This document shows positions 12,167 through 21,290 of a stretch of DNA of 64,000 bases, piece after piece. Position 1 is the stretch's first letter. Each line of letters opens with the position of its first letter. The translations under genes and the position numbers were made by a program. Source of the stretch: Subtercola frigoramans (GTDB lineage: Bacteria > Actinomycetota > Actinomycetes > Actinomycetales > Microbacteriaceae); NCBI RefSeq assembly GCF_016907385.1, contig NZ_JAFBBU010000001.1:1922001-1986000 (forward strand), read 5' to 3'. The notes beneath the pieces were generated by a model. It saw nothing but the letters and a program-made list of their open reading frames with translations, did not search any database and was not told the DNA's origin.

Positions 12167-13134
12167 GAATTGTCTTCGCCGGTACGCCAGCCGTCGCAGA
12201 ACCGACGCTGGTGGCCCTCGCGGCCGCCCATGACGTGGTTGCGGTCATCACGCGACTCGACGCCCCGATCGGTCGCAAGCGCGTGCTGACTCCGTCTCCC
12301 GTGGCGGAGCGTGCGGCTGCGCTCGACCTCCCCGTGATCAAGGCCAACACGCTCGACGCAGCTGTCACCGACCAGGTTGCTTCGCTTCACCCAGACCTCG
12401 GTGTGATCGTTGCCTATGGCGGTTTCGTGCGCGAACCACTGTTGGGAACCCCTCGTCTCGGCTGGATCAACCTGCACTTCTCGCTGCTGCCGCGCTGGCG
12501 CGGAGCCGCACCGGTGCAGCGCGCCGTGATCGCCGGTGACGAGGTGACCGGTGCCTCCGTCTTCCAACTCGTTCCTGCGATGGACGCCGGTGACGTGTTC
12601 GCCACGCTCACCACCACGGTGGGAGCACACCAGACGTCTGGCCACCTTCTGGATTCGCTGGCGCACACCGGTGCCGGCCTCGTGCTGCAGGTGGTCGCAG
12701 CCCTGGCCGGGGGAACAGCGGCGGCTCGGCCCCAGGTGGGCGAGGTCACCCTCGCACCCAAGCTCTCTCTCGACGATGCCCGGCTCGACTGGAGCAGGCC
12801 ACTGGCCGAGGTCTATCGGCGCCTGCGCGGGGTCACCCCCGAACCGGGAGCGTTCACCGTCGTGAACGGCCAGCGGCTCAAGATTCTGGAGGCGGAACCC
12901 GCTCACGATGTACCGTCGATTCCCCCGGGCCGAATCCGGCTCGCGTCGGGCTCGGTTGTCGTCGGCACCGCCGATGTGCCGCTCCGACTGCTCCGGGTGC
13001 ACCCGGCCGGCAAGAAGGGAATGCCCGCAATCGACTGGTGGAGAGGCGTTGTACCAAGCGCACAGAACAACGGGCAGGCGAGCAGCCTCGACAGCGGCGG
13101 CACCACCCAACAAGAGGAATTGACAGCAGAATGA
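12163..13134 (+). CDS. fmt: methionyl-tRNA formyltransferase
   Basis: Formylates Met-tRNA(fMet) for translation initiation using 10-formyl-tetrahydrofolate. 323 aa. The formyltransferase domain begins with [18 protein letters not shown], has the catalytic stretch NLHFSLLPRWRGAAPVQRA and the AMDAGDV loop; the C-terminal tRNA-binding domain follows (RRLRGVTPEPGAFTVVNGQRLKI). The start is TTG at 12163 overlapping the priA TGA; no better start exists because the canonical N-terminus begins exactly here. rsmB follows 10 bases downstream, so the two rRNA/tRNA modification genes are probably co-transcribed. Confidence 0.96.
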   Translation: MRIVFAGTPAVAEPTLVALAAAHDVVAVITRLDAPIGRKRVLTPSPVAERAAALDLPVIKANTLDAAVTDQVASLHPDLGVIVAYGGFVREPLLGTPRLGWINLHFSLLPRWRGAAPVQRAVIAGDEVTGASVFQLVPAMDAGDVFATLTTTVGAHQTSGHLLDSLAHTGAGLVLQVVAALAGGTAAARPQVGEVTLAPKLSLDDARLDWSRPLAEVYRRLRGVTPEPGAFTVVNGQRLKILEAEPAHDVPSIPPGRIRLASGSVVVGTADVPLRLLRVHPAGKKGMPAIDWWRGVVPSAQNNGQASSLDSGGTTQQEELTAE

Positions 13135-13144
13135 GAGGGTCTTC

Positions 13145-14707
13145 GTGAGTTCATCCCAGGGCGGCGCCGGCGACCGCCCCAAGCACGGCCGCCAGGGCGC
13201 GAACCAGGGTCGCAACGGGTCAAGCCCGGCGCGGGTCCCTGCTGGGCGCGACCACGGTCGAACGGCAGGCTCACGCGGTCGCTCCGGTTCGGCCCCGGGG
13301 CCGAGTGAACGGTCCCAGGGCAGCATCGGCGTCCAACCCGCCCGCCGCATCGCATTCGAGGTGATCCGCGCCGTGCGCGAAGACGACGCCTACGCGAACC
13401 TGCTCCTTCCCGCCAAGCTCGAACGGGCCAGGCTGAGCACCGCAGACGCCGGACTTGCCACCGAACTCACCTATGGCACACTCCGCCTGCGCGGGTACTA
13501 CGACCGCGTGATCGAACTCGCGGCCAACCGCCCGATCAGCGAGATCGACGGCGTCGTGGTCGACGTGCTCGAACTCGCAGCACACCAACTGCTTTCGCTG
13601 CGGGTGGCCAGCCACGCCGCGGTCAACGAGGCGGTCGAACTCGCCCGCGATGTGGCGAGCCGATCATCCACTGGCTTCGTGAACGGTGTCTTGCGCACGA
13701 TCACCCGGTCGACACCGGAAGAGTGGCAGGAGCGTGTTCTCGAAGCCGCCGGCGACGCCGATGCCCGGCTCGAGGTGCTGTATTCGCACCCATCGTGGAT
13801 CATCCGCGCGTTCCGCCGTGCACTCCTGGCCGACGGAGCCACTCCCGACGAGGCGGAGGTCGACCTCGTCGCGCTGCTCGAAGCCGACAATGAGGCGGCG
13901 AAACTCGGGCTCATCGCTCTGCCGGGATTGGCTGAGCGCAGCGAGATCCACGTCGACGGGCACGCGTCGCTGTATTCGCCCTTCGGTTTCATCACCGACT
14001 CCGGCGACCCGCGCGACATCGAGCAGGTGCGAACCGGCACGGTACGCGTGCAGGACGAAGGCTCGCAGCTCGCTGCCCTCGCACTCGTGCACGCTGCGCC
14101 GATAGCAACTGGTGAGGTCTGGCTCGACCTGTGCGCCGGTCCCGGTGGCAAGACGGCAGTGCTCGCGGCCGAGGCGCGAATCGGGGGAGCGACGGTCATC
14201 GCGAATGAACCGGTTGCAGCCCGCGCCGATCTCGTACGCAATGCGCTGGCCGCCCTGCCGAACCCTCCGTCGGTGTGGGAGGAAGACGGAACCCTGATGG
14301 GCGAGGAGAACCCTGGGCGATTCGACAGAATCCTGGTCGATGCTCCCTGCACTGGTCTCGGCGCACTGCGCAGACGACCAGAGGCTCGCTGGCGAAAATC
14401 ACCCGCCGATGTCTCGGAACTCGTCGGGCTACAGGCGCGGCTGATCGACGCCGCGGTACTCGCCCTGAAACCCGGGGGCATTCTGGTCTACGTCACGTGT
14501 TCGCCGCACGTCGCCGAGACCAGGGGTCAGGTGACCGACGCACTGAAGCGCCACAGCGAGACTCTGCGGCCGTTGGAGACCCAGGCCGTGATGCAGTCGT
14601 TCGTGTCGACTTCGCTACAGCTCGGCACTGATACGACGCAGGCCCAGCTGTGGCCCCATCGGCACGGTACCGATGCGATGTTCATCGCGGTCTTCCGCAA
14701 GCTCTGA
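13145..14707 (+). CDS. rsmB: 16S rRNA m5C methyltransferase RsmB/Sun family
   Basis: 520 aa. Residues 1-60 are a basic, Gly/Arg/Ser-rich disordered tail. A NusB-like RNA-binding domain follows (about 62-200, RIAFEVIRAVREDDAYANLLLP). The Rossmann methyltransferase domain has the SAM loop DLCAGPGGKTAVLA and the two cysteines of the RNA m5C mechanism: Cys402 in DAPCTGLG and Cys452 in YVTCSPH. RsmB methylates C967 of 16S rRNA in E. coli; the same target is inferred here. GTG start at 13145 behind GAGAGGG. It is preceded by fmt as in many bacteria. Confidence 0.94.
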   Translation: MSSSQGGAGDRPKHGRQGANQGRNGSSPARVPAGRDHGRTAGSRGRSGSAPGPSERSQGSIGVQPARRIAFEVIRAVREDDAYANLLLPAKLERARLSTADAGLATELTYGTLRLRGYYDRVIELAANRPISEIDGVVVDVLELAAHQLLSLRVASHAAVNEAVELARDVASRSSTGFVNGVLRTITRSTPEEWQERVLEAAGDADARLEVLYSHPSWIIRAFRRALLADGATPDEAEVDLVALLEADNEAAKLGLIALPGLAERSEIHVDGHASLYSPFGFITDSGDPRDIEQVRTGTVRVQDEGSQLAALALVHAAPIATGEVWLDLCAGPGGKTAVLAAEARIGGATVIANEPVAARADLVRNALAALPNPPSVWEEDGTLMGEENPGRFDRILVDAPCTGLGALRRRPEARWRKSPADVSELVGLQARLIDAAVLALKPGGILVYVTCSPHVAETRGQVTDALKRHSETLRPLETQAVMQSFVSTSLQLGTDTTQAQLWPHRHGTDAMFIAVFRKL

Positions 14708-14714
14708 CGCTGCA

Positions 14715-14788
14715 GGGTTTCGATACGCAGCTTCGCTGCTACTCAACCGGCGCTGGTTGAGTAGGCGCGTCGCGTCGTATCGAAACCC
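14715..14788. repeat. 74-bp palindromic repeat between rsmB and rpe
   Basis: Nested inverted repeat. The outer arms are GGGTTTCGATACG (14715-14727) and CGTATCGAAACCC (14776-14788), 13 bp perfect. The inner arms are CTACTCAACC (14739-14748) and GGTTGAGTAG (14755-14764), 10 bp perfect around a GGCGCT loop. The segments between the arms do not pair fully. From general knowledge, the GGTTGAGTAG / GGTTTCGATACG combination recurs in Microbacteriaceae and related genomes as an intergenic palindrome. It ends 15 bases before the rpe start. It may act as a bidirectional terminator or be a miniature mobile repeat. Confidence 0.85.
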
Positions 14789-14803
14789 GCCTACGCTGGA
14801 GCC

Positions 14804-15487
14804 ATGCCCATGCGTATCGATCCCAGCATCCTGGCCGCCGACTTTGCCAATCTCGAGGCCGAACTCGCCCGGATCGGTACGGCAGACCTCGTGCACGTCG
14901 ACGTGATGGACAACCATTTTGTGCCCAACCTCACCCTCGGGCTTCCCGTCGTCGAGTCGCTGCAGAAGGTGTCCGCCCTGCCGCTCGACCTGCACCTGAT
15001 GATCACCGATGCCGACCGCTGGGCTCCCGTCTACGCCGAGACCGGCGCCTACTCCGTGACCTTCCACGCGGAGGCAGCGACCGATGTCGTGGCAACTGCC
15101 AGGCGCCTTCGCCAGATCGGCGCGCGCGCCGGCCTGGCGGTCAAGCCCGGCACCGACATCGAGCCCTACCTGCAGCTCCTGCCCGAATTCGACATGCTGC
15201 TGGTCATGACCGTCGAACCGGGGTTCGGCGGGCAGTCGTTCATGGAAGACACGATGCCGAAGCTCCGCCGGGCATCCGAAGCCGTCGTGAAGAGCGGCCT
15301 CGACGTGTGGCTCCAGGTCGACGGGGGCATCAGCGAGAAGACGATCGAGATCGCGGCAGAGGCAGGCGCGAACACCTTTGTCGCCGGGTCGAGTGTCTTC
15401 GGCGCCGAGAATGCGGCCGCCCAGATCACCCTGCTCCGGGATCTCGCCTCACGGCATACCCACGCACCCACCCAGCCTGCGCACTGA
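14804..15487 (+). CDS. rpe: ribulose-phosphate 3-epimerase
   Basis: Interconverts ribulose 5-phosphate and xylulose 5-phosphate in the pentose phosphate pathway. 227 aa TIM barrel: RIDPSILAADFANLEAEL at the start, the metal/catalytic region HVDVMDNHFVPNLTLG, LDLHLMI, the phosphate loop VEPGFGGQSFM, and VDGGI near the C-terminus. The N-terminal Met-Pro-Met offers two starts (14804 and 14810). It opens the rpe-hisE-hisG-hisF-hisI-trpE run typical of actinobacteria, in which PRPP-consuming pathways follow the pentose phosphate enzyme. Confidence 0.96.
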   Translation: MPMRIDPSILAADFANLEAELARIGTADLVHVDVMDNHFVPNLTLGLPVVESLQKVSALPLDLHLMITDADRWAPVYAETGAYSVTFHAEAATDVVATARRLRQIGARAGLAVKPGTDIEPYLQLLPEFDMLLVMTVEPGFGGQSFMEDTMPKLRRASEAVVKSGLDVWLQVDGGISEKTIEIAAEAGANTFVAGSSVFGAENAAAQITLLRDLASRHTHAPTQPAH

Positions 15488-15523
15488 ACGCTGGCGACCG
15501 GCTCATGCCGGTACCCTTGAACC

Positions 15524-15787
15524 GTGAAGACCTTCGACGAACTGTTCAGTGAACTCAGCGAGAAGCAGGCGCTGCGGCCCGAGGGTTCCGGCACCGTGCG
15601 CGAACTCGACGCTGGCGTGCACGCCATCGGCAAGAAGATCGTCGAAGAGGCAGCCGAAGTGTGGATGGCCGCGGAGTACCAGAGCGACACCGAGACGGCC
15701 GAGGAGATCTCGCAGTTGCTCTACCATCTGCAGGTCATGATGCTGGCCAAGGGCCTTTCGCCAGCCGACATCTACCGGCACCTGTGA
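15524..15787 (+). CDS. hisE: phosphoribosyl-ATP pyrophosphatase
   Basis: Second step of histidine synthesis, hydrolysing phosphoribosyl-ATP to phosphoribosyl-AMP. 87 aa, stand-alone form. The all-alpha MazG-like fold shows the metal-binding [14 protein letters not shown] motif and the helix [18 protein letters not shown]. Starts at GTG 15524 ([15 protein letters not shown]). A perfect hairpin separates it from hisG, 85 bases downstream. Confidence 0.95.
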   Translation: MKTFDELFSELSEKQALRPEGSGTVRELDAGVHAIGKKIVEEAAEVWMAAEYQSDTETAEEISQLLYHLQVMMLAKGLSPADIYRHL

Positions 15788-15793
15788 CTGATG

Positions 15794-15820
15794 GTTTCGT
15801 GCGTCCCCGCCGCACGAAAC
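15794..15820 (+). promoter_or_regulatory. perfect hairpin between hisE and hisG
   Basis: A 10-bp perfect stem (GTTTCGTGCG with CGCACGAAAC) with a 7-base loop, 6 bases after the hisE stop. No T-run follows. It could be a weak terminator or attenuation point, or a stability element that sets the ratio of HisE to HisG; the sequence does not decide which. Confidence 0.45.
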
Positions 15821-15872
15821 GACCCGCTGAACTCGAACGACCTGAACGACTCGAAATTGTGAAAGACACGAA

Positions 15873-16712
15873 ATGTTGAAAATCGCGGTGCCCAACAAGG
15901 GTTCCCTGTCAGAGACCGCCGCCCAGATGCTCGCAGAGGCGGGCTACCACGGCCGTCGCGACCCGCGCGAACTCGTCACCCAGGACCCCAAGAACGACGT
16001 CGAGTTCTTCTACCTCCGGCCGCGCGACATCGCGACCTACGTCGGCTCCGGCGCGCTCGACATCGGCATCACCGGCCGTGACCTCCTACTCGACTCCGAG
16101 TCGACAGCGACCGAGATCGCCGAACTGAACTTCGGCGAGTCGACCTTTCGCTTCGCCGCCCCGCCGAAGACATTCGATTCGCTGAGCCAGCTCCAGGGCC
16201 GCCGCGTGGCCACCAGTTACCCGGGCCTTGTCGCTGCCTTCCTCGCCAGGTCGAACGTCACAGCCACTCTCGTGAAGCTCGATGGCGCCGTCGAGTCTGC
16301 TGTGCGCCTGGGGGTGGCGGATGCTGTGGCCGACGTCGTCTCGACCGGCAGTACCCTGCGCAAGGCAGGGCTCGAGATCTTCGGCCCGGTCATCCTCGAG
16401 TCCACTGCCGTGCTCATCAGTTCCGGCGTGCAGAAGCCCGGTGCCGAAACCCTCCAGAGACGCCTGCAGGGTGTGCTGGTCGCACGCCAGTACGTGCTGA
16501 TGGACTACGACGTCCCTCGCGCGCTGCTCGACGCGGCAGCGGCGCTGACTCCCGGCATCGAGTCGCCCACGATCTCGCCGCTGGCCGACCCCGACTGGGT
16601 CGCCGTACGCGCCATGGTTCCCCGCCTCGACATGAACCTGGTGATGGACGCACTCTGGGAGGTCGGCGCCCGCGCCATCCTGGTCAGCCCCATCCACGCC
16701 GTGAGAATGTAG
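15873..16712 (+). CDS. hisG: ATP phosphoribosyltransferase (long form)
   Basis: First committed step of histidine synthesis, joining ATP and PRPP. 279 aa with a C-terminal ACT-like regulatory domain (about 205-279, including MNLVMDALWEVGARAILV), so it is the long, HisZ-independent, histidine-inhibited form. The catalytic domain begins LKIAVPNKGSLSETAAQML and contains the PRPP-binding region ADVVSTGSTLRKAGLEIF. ATG start at 15873. hisF follows 9 bases after the stop. Confidence 0.96.
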   Translation: MLKIAVPNKGSLSETAAQMLAEAGYHGRRDPRELVTQDPKNDVEFFYLRPRDIATYVGSGALDIGITGRDLLLDSESTATEIAELNFGESTFRFAAPPKTFDSLSQLQGRRVATSYPGLVAAFLARSNVTATLVKLDGAVESAVRLGVADAVADVVSTGSTLRKAGLEIFGPVILESTAVLISSGVQKPGAETLQRRLQGVLVARQYVLMDYDVPRALLDAAAALTPGIESPTISPLADPDWVAVRAMVPRLDMNLVMDALWEVGARAILVSPIHAVRM

Positions 16713-16721
16713 GAACGGGCC

Positions 16722-17483
16722 GTGTCTCTCGCAGTGCGTGTCATCCCGTGCCTCGACGTCGCCGGCGGCCGCGTCGTGAAGGGCATCAATTTCGAGAACC
16801 TGCGTGACGCCGGAGACCCGGTGGAGCTCGCCACCCTCTATGCGGCGCAGGGCGCTGACGAGATCACCTTTCTCGACGTCACGGCAACCGTCGACGAGCG
16901 GGCGACGACGTACGACATCGTGCGTCGCACCGCCGAACAGGTCTTCATACCGCTGACCGTCGGCGGGGGAGTCCGAAGCCCCGAAGACGTCGCACGGCTG
17001 CTGGCCAGCGGCGCCGACAAGGTCGGGGTGAACAGCGCCGCGATCGCGCGGCCCGAACTCCTCGGCGACATCGCCGACCGCTTCGGCGCGCAGGTCCTGG
17101 TGCTCTCGCTCGACGTCAAGCGTGGTGGCAACACCGAATCGGGCTTCATCGTCACGACCCACGGCGGCCGCCGTGACACCGATCTGGATGCCCTGGCCTG
17201 GGCATCGCGTGCCATCGAACTCGGCGCCGGCGAACTCCTCGTCAACTCCATCGACGCCGACGGCACCAAAGACGGCTACGACCTCGAACTCATCGCCCTG
17301 ATGCGCCAGGTGAGCACGGTTCCGGTGATCGCCTCCGGAGGAGCGGGCCGCACGAGCGATTTCCCCAAGGCGATCGCTGCAGGGGCCGACGCGGTGCTGG
17401 CGGCATCGGTGTTCCACAACAGACAATTGACCATCGCCGATGTGAAAGCGGCGCTTGCAGAGAGCGGGGTGGTGGTGCGATGA
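16722..17483 (+). CDS. hisF: imidazole glycerol phosphate synthase, cyclase subunit
   Basis: Cyclase half of IGP synthase; with HisH it makes imidazole glycerol phosphate and AICAR. 253 aa (beta/alpha)8 barrel. It has [19 protein letters not shown] with the catalytic Asp, [27 protein letters not shown] with the second catalytic Asp, and [11 protein letters not shown] start at 16722 behind TAGGAACG. The stop overlaps the ATG of hisI. hisH is not in the window. Confidence 0.96.
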   Translation: MSLAVRVIPCLDVAGGRVVKGINFENLRDAGDPVELATLYAAQGADEITFLDVTATVDERATTYDIVRRTAEQVFIPLTVGGGVRSPEDVARLLASGADKVGVNSAAIARPELLGDIADRFGAQVLVLSLDVKRGGNTESGFIVTTHGGRRDTDLDALAWASRAIELGAGELLVNSIDADGTKDGYDLELIALMRQVSTVPVIASGGAGRTSDFPKAIAAGADAVLAASVFHNRQLTIADVKAALAESGVVVR

Positions 17484-17854
17484 GCTTCGCGCTCGACGTC
17501 GACTCGGTGATCAGCCGGGCCACGTTCAACGACCAAGGCCTGCTGCCGGCGATCATCCAGCAGTTCGACACGTCTGAAGTGCTCATGCTCGGCTGGATGG
17601 ACGCCGAAGCGCTGCGGCGCACCTACACCAGCGGCCGGGTGACATTCTGGTCGAGGTCGAGGCAGGAGTACTGGCGAAAGGGCGACACCTCCGGGCACGC
17701 GCAATTCGTTCGTGCCGCCGCGCTCGACTGCGATGGCGATACGCTCCTGGTCACGGTCGAGCAGATCGGTGTGGCCTGCCACACCGGCACGCGCACCTGC
17801 TTCGACGGCGACGTTCTCACTCCCCGAGTACTCACAGACCAACAGGAACAGTGA
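17480..17854 (+). CDS. hisI: phosphoribosyl-AMP cyclohydrolase
   Basis: Third histidine-pathway step, opening the adenine ring of PR-AMP. 124 aa, stand-alone HisI. Zinc and magnesium ligands are visible in the [20 protein letters not shown] region, the [10 protein letters not shown] stretch and [14 protein letters not shown] start at 17480 overlaps hisF; its TGA overlaps the trpE ATG. This links histidine and tryptophan genes in one transcript. Confidence 0.96.
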   Translation: MSFALDVDSVISRATFNDQGLLPAIIQQFDTSEVLMLGWMDAEALRRTYTSGRVTFWSRSRQEYWRKGDTSGHAQFVRAAALDCDGDTLLVTVEQIGVACHTGTRTCFDGDVLTPRVLTDQQEQ

Positions 17855-19422
17855 TGGCACCCAGTACCCCGAGCTCGACGACTCGCGAAGAGTTCGACCG
17901 ACTCCTGAACACCCACCGGGTCATCCCGGTCATCCGTACACTCTTCGCCGATGGAGAGACACCGATCGGCATCTACCGCAAGCTGAGCGACAACCGCCCG
18001 GGCACCTTCCTGCTCGAATCTGCGGGGCAGGGCGGCGTCTGGTCGCGGTTCTCGTTCATCGGCGTGTCGAGCTACGGTGTGCTGAGTGCCGACGGTGACC
18101 GCGCCGTGTGGATGGGATCCGGGCTCAACACGGCCCGGGCGTTCCCTCACGGTATGCCGAGCGGGCCGCTCGAGGCTCTGGCCGAGCTCTACGAAGAGTG
18201 GAAGACACCTGCCATCGAGGGGCACCCGCCGCTGACCGGAGGACTCGTGGGGTTCATCGGCTGGGAGACGGTGCGCCAGATCGAACACCTACCCAACCGC
18301 CCACCAGCCGACTTCGCGGTACCGAGCCAGGCGCTGTCGTTCGTCTCCGACCTGATCGCTGTCGACCACCTGCTCGGCACGGTGACACTGGTCTCCACGG
18401 TGCTCGCCGACGGCGACATCGCGGGCGGCTCCGGCGATTCGGGCGGCAGGAGTGCCGACCCTGATGAACTGTGGCGCGACGCCGTTGCGCGGCTGGATTC
18501 GATGCAGTACCGCCTGGCGAAACCGGCGGAGGCCTGGCTTGCAGAAGCCGACTTCTCGCTGGCCGCGACCCCGGATGCCCGCACCACCCGCACCGATTTC
18601 CTCGACTCGATCGAGGTGGCCAAAGAGCACATCCGCGAGGGCGACATCTTCCAGGTGGTCATCTCGCAGCGCTTCGACCTGGCCTGCAGCGCAGAACCGA
18701 TCGAGGTGTACCGCGTGCTCAGAACCCTGAACCCGAGCCCGTACATGTACCTGCTGAACCTCGAGTCTCCTGCGCGCACGCCGTACGCCATCGTCGGTTC
18801 GAGCCCCGAGGCACTGGTCAAGGTCGAAGACGGTCGCGCATTCACCCACCCGATCGCCGGTTCACGCCCGCGCGGCCGCGGTGTCGACGAAGACCTCTCT
18901 TTCGAGAGCGAGCTGCTGGCCGACCCGAAGGAGAAGGCCGAACACCTGATGCTCGTCGACCTGGCGCGCAACGACCTGCTGAAGGTCTGCGAAGCGGGCT
19001 CGGTCGAGGTCACCGAGTTCATGCGCATCGAGCGGTTCAGCCACATCATGCACATCGTCTCGTCGGTCGAGGGGGTTCTCGCCCCCGAGGTGACGGCGAT
19101 CGACGTGTTCCGCGCGACCTTCCCCGCCGGAACCCTCTCCGGTGCCCCGAAACCGCGGGCACTGCAGATCATCGACGATCTCGAACCGGCACAGCGCGGG
19201 GTCTACGGCGGCGTTGTCGGGTATTTCGACTTCGCCGGCGGGGCGGACCTCGCCATCGCGATCCGCACAGCCGTGATCGCCGACGGGGTGGCGCACGTGC
19301 AGGCCGGTGGCGGGCTCGTCGCCGACTCCGACCCCGCCTCTGAGTTCCTCGAATCCCAGAACAAGGCCGCGGCGCCCCTTCGCGCCGTGGCGATCGCTAA
19401 TGCGATGAAGAGAGTCGGATGA
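17854..19422 (+). CDS. trpE: anthranilate synthase component I
   Basis: Converts chorismate to anthranilate with ammonia from TrpG. About 522 aa. The N-terminal regulatory domain contains the Trp feedback-site-like segment FLLESAG. The chorismate-binding domain has KEHIREGDIFQVVISQRF, NPSPYMYLL, SPEALVKVEDGRAFTHPIAG, LMLVDLARNDL and the C-terminal GGGLVADSDPASEF. I prefer ATG 17854 (overlapping the hisI TGA as TGATG) over the adjacent GTG 17851. trpG, trpD and trpF are absent here; in actinobacteria a bifunctional PriA isomerase usually covers TrpF. Confidence 0.96.
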   Translation: MAPSTPSSTTREEFDRLLNTHRVIPVIRTLFADGETPIGIYRKLSDNRPGTFLLESAGQGGVWSRFSFIGVSSYGVLSADGDRAVWMGSGLNTARAFPHGMPSGPLEALAELYEEWKTPAIEGHPPLTGGLVGFIGWETVRQIEHLPNRPPADFAVPSQALSFVSDLIAVDHLLGTVTLVSTVLADGDIAGGSGDSGGRSADPDELWRDAVARLDSMQYRLAKPAEAWLAEADFSLAATPDARTTRTDFLDSIEVAKEHIREGDIFQVVISQRFDLACSAEPIEVYRVLRTLNPSPYMYLLNLESPARTPYAIVGSSPEALVKVEDGRAFTHPIAGSRPRGRGVDEDLSFESELLADPKEKAEHLMLVDLARNDLLKVCEAGSVEVTEFMRIERFSHIMHIVSSVEGVLAPEVTAIDVFRATFPAGTLSGAPKPRALQIIDDLEPAQRGVYGGVVGYFDFAGGADLAIAIRTAVIADGVAHVQAGGGLVADSDPASEFLESQNKAAAPLRAVAIANAMKRVG

Positions 19423-20195
19423 CCGGGGCGCCGCTTCGCCGGGTGAAATCCCTGAGCATCCTCGCCGTGGTCGCGTGGAGTGCCCTGGTGTTCCTGGCGT
19501 GGTCGCAACCGTGGTTCACGCTTACGGCGCAGGGGCGAGCCGGAGACACTCTCACGGTCACCGTGCAGGGTGCTGCAGCCGCTCCTGCCCTCTCTGCCCT
19601 GGCACTCGCCGGTCTCGCGCTCTCCGCGGCACTCGCCATCGCCGGGCCCGTCATCAGGATCATCCTCGGGCTGCTCGAACTCGTGCTCGGCCTGTCGATA
19701 GTGGTCTCCTCCGCCGCGGCCCTGGCCGACCCGGTGCCCGCAGGGCAGTCTGCTGTGACCAGTGCGACGGGCGTAGCGGGGAGCAGTTCCATTCTGGCCA
19801 TCGCCGAGGCAACGGGATCGACGCCGTGGCCCTGGGTGGCGACCGTCGCGGGTACGCTGATGGCTGTGACGGGCATCCTGATCGTCGTGACGTTCCGCCG
19901 GTGGCCGGTGTCGGGGCGCAAGTACCAGCCCGTGCAGTTCGCCGACGAGACAGGGCGAACCTCTACCAGCCCAGCCACGCTGGTGGAGGCGAACCTCGAG
20001 CCGGCCGGGCCCGTCGACGGGAGTCGTTCCACCGAGCGCACCACCCCGGAGACAGCTCAGGACTCCGCTCCTTCGACGGCCGCTCCCGTGGAAACGAGCC
20101 AGCCGGTCGACCTCGACGCGAAAGCCGAGTCCGACCGAACCCGGGCCGTCGACAGCTGGGACAGCCTGAGCCGCGGAGTCGACCCCACCAACTGA
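19419..20195 (+). CDS. Trp-biosynthesis-associated membrane protein
   Basis: 258 aa integral membrane protein between trpE and trpC, matching the actinobacterial family named for this position. The N-terminal half has about four transmembrane segments: ILAVVAWSALVFLAW, an Ala/Leu-rich pair near residues 48-95, and TVAGTLMAVTGILIVV around residues 145-160. The C-terminal 90 residues are polar and probably disordered cytoplasmic tail (Thr/Ser/Asp/Glu-rich). ATG start at 19419 overlaps the trpE stop. Its biochemical role is not known; operon position suggests a link with tryptophan supply. Confidence 0.85.
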   Translation: MTGAPLRRVKSLSILAVVAWSALVFLAWSQPWFTLTAQGRAGDTLTVTVQGAAAAPALSALALAGLALSAALAIAGPVIRIILGLLELVLGLSIVVSSAAALADPVPAGQSAVTSATGVAGSSSILAIAEATGSTPWPWVATVAGTLMAVTGILIVVTFRRWPVSGRKYQPVQFADETGRTSTSPATLVEANLEPAGPVDGSRSTERTTPETAQDSAPSTAAPVETSQPVDLDAKAESDRTRAVDSWDSLSRGVDPTN

Positions 20196-20280
20196 CATTC
20201 CGGGCCCCTCATCGGACCCGCACGGCAATTCGGCACCCGATAGACTGGTCGCCGACCCACGCACATCTTCAAGGAGCACC

Positions 20281-20511
20281 ATGAGCATTGAGTCATCTGA
20301 GCCCGGCCACGGCAGTTCCATTGCATCGTGGACGGCGGTCGTGATCATGCTGGTCGCGTTTGCGATCGGCACCCTCGCTTTCTTCCTCTCCATCGTCTGG
20401 CTCGTCTGGGCGTCTGCCGTGCTCCTCGTCGTCGGCCTTCTGGTGGGCTACGGCCTCGCCAAAGCGGGCTACGGCGTCGACGGGGCGAAGACCGCTGCCA
20501 GGGGGCACTAA
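20281..20511 (+). CDS. small two-helix membrane protein (HGxxPAAW-like family)
   Basis: 76 aa. After a short cytoplasmic segment it carries the motif GHGSSIASW, a variant of the HGxxPAAW signature seen in small actinobacterial membrane proteins encoded just before trpC. Two transmembrane helices follow ([20 protein letters not shown] and [20 protein letters not shown]) and then a short basic/polar tail. ATG start at 20281 behind AAGGAG (20271-20276). The trpC GTG lies 5 bases after the TAA. Function unknown. Confidence 0.85.
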   Translation: MSIESSEPGHGSSIASWTAVVIMLVAFAIGTLAFFLSIVWLVWASAVLLVVGLLVGYGLAKAGYGVDGAKTAARGH

Positions 20512-20516
20512 CTCCA

Positions 20517-21290
20517 GTGCTCTCCTCCCTGAGTGCCGGGGCCGCAGAAGACGCGGAAGCCCGGCGACTTCTCGTCAGCTACGACGAGGTCGAACGTGCC
20601 GCTCTCGCCCAGGAGCCGGCACTCGATGCCCTGGCCTTCCTGGCTCCGGCCGAACGTGTGAAGATCATCGCCGAAGTCAAGCGCGCCAGTCCGTCGCGCG
20701 GCGCGCTGGCGGCGATCACCGACCCGGCGGCGCTGGCCTCCACCTACCAGTCCGCCGGCGCGAGTGCAATCAGTGTGCTGACAGAAGGCCGCAAGTTCAA
20801 GGGCTCGCTCGAAGACCTGGAGCTCGTTCGGCAGGCCGTCTCGGTACCCGTCCTCCGCAAGGACTTCGTGACCCTCGACTACCAGGTGCTCGAAGCCCGT
20901 GCGGCCGGTGCCGACCTGGTCCTGCTCATCGTGGCCGCACTCGACCAGTCGACGCTGCTGCACCTGCATGAGTTCATCAACGAACTCGGAATGACGGCGC
21001 TGGTCGAGACTCATTCGGCCGACGAGGTCGAACGCGCCCTTGACCTCGGTGCATCACTCATCGGTGTCAACGCCCGCAACCTGTCGACGTTCGAACTCGA
21101 CAGCGACCTGTTCGGCCGCCTCGCCGACCGCATCCCGGCCGGCATCATCCGGGTTGCAGAATCCGCTGTGAAGACTGCCGCCGACGTCAGCCACTACCGC
21201 TCGAGCGGGGCCGACGTCGTGCTCGTCGGCGAAGCCCTGGTCACCGGCGACCCTGCACGTACCCTCGAAGAATTCCTAGGAGTCTCATGA
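20517..21290 (+). CDS. trpC: indole-3-glycerol phosphate synthase
   Basis: Ring closure of CdRP to indole-3-glycerol phosphate in tryptophan synthesis. I start it at GTG 20517, giving [17 protein letters not shown], which is the usual family N-terminus; the open frame upstream runs through the membrane-protein gene and is not coding. 257 aa barrel with [14 protein letters not shown] (catalytic Glu and Lys), [23 protein letters not shown] and the C-terminal [11 protein letters not shown]. Stop overlaps the ATG of trpB. Confidence 0.95.
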   Translation: MLSSLSAGAAEDAEARRLLVSYDEVERAALAQEPALDALAFLAPAERVKIIAEVKRASPSRGALAAITDPAALASTYQSAGASAISVLTEGRKFKGSLEDLELVRQAVSVPVLRKDFVTLDYQVLEARAAGADLVLLIVAALDQSTLLHLHEFINELGMTALVETHSADEVERALDLGASLIGVNARNLSTFELDSDLFGRLADRIPAGIIRVAESAVKTAADVSHYRSSGADVVLVGEALVTGDPARTLEEFLGVS

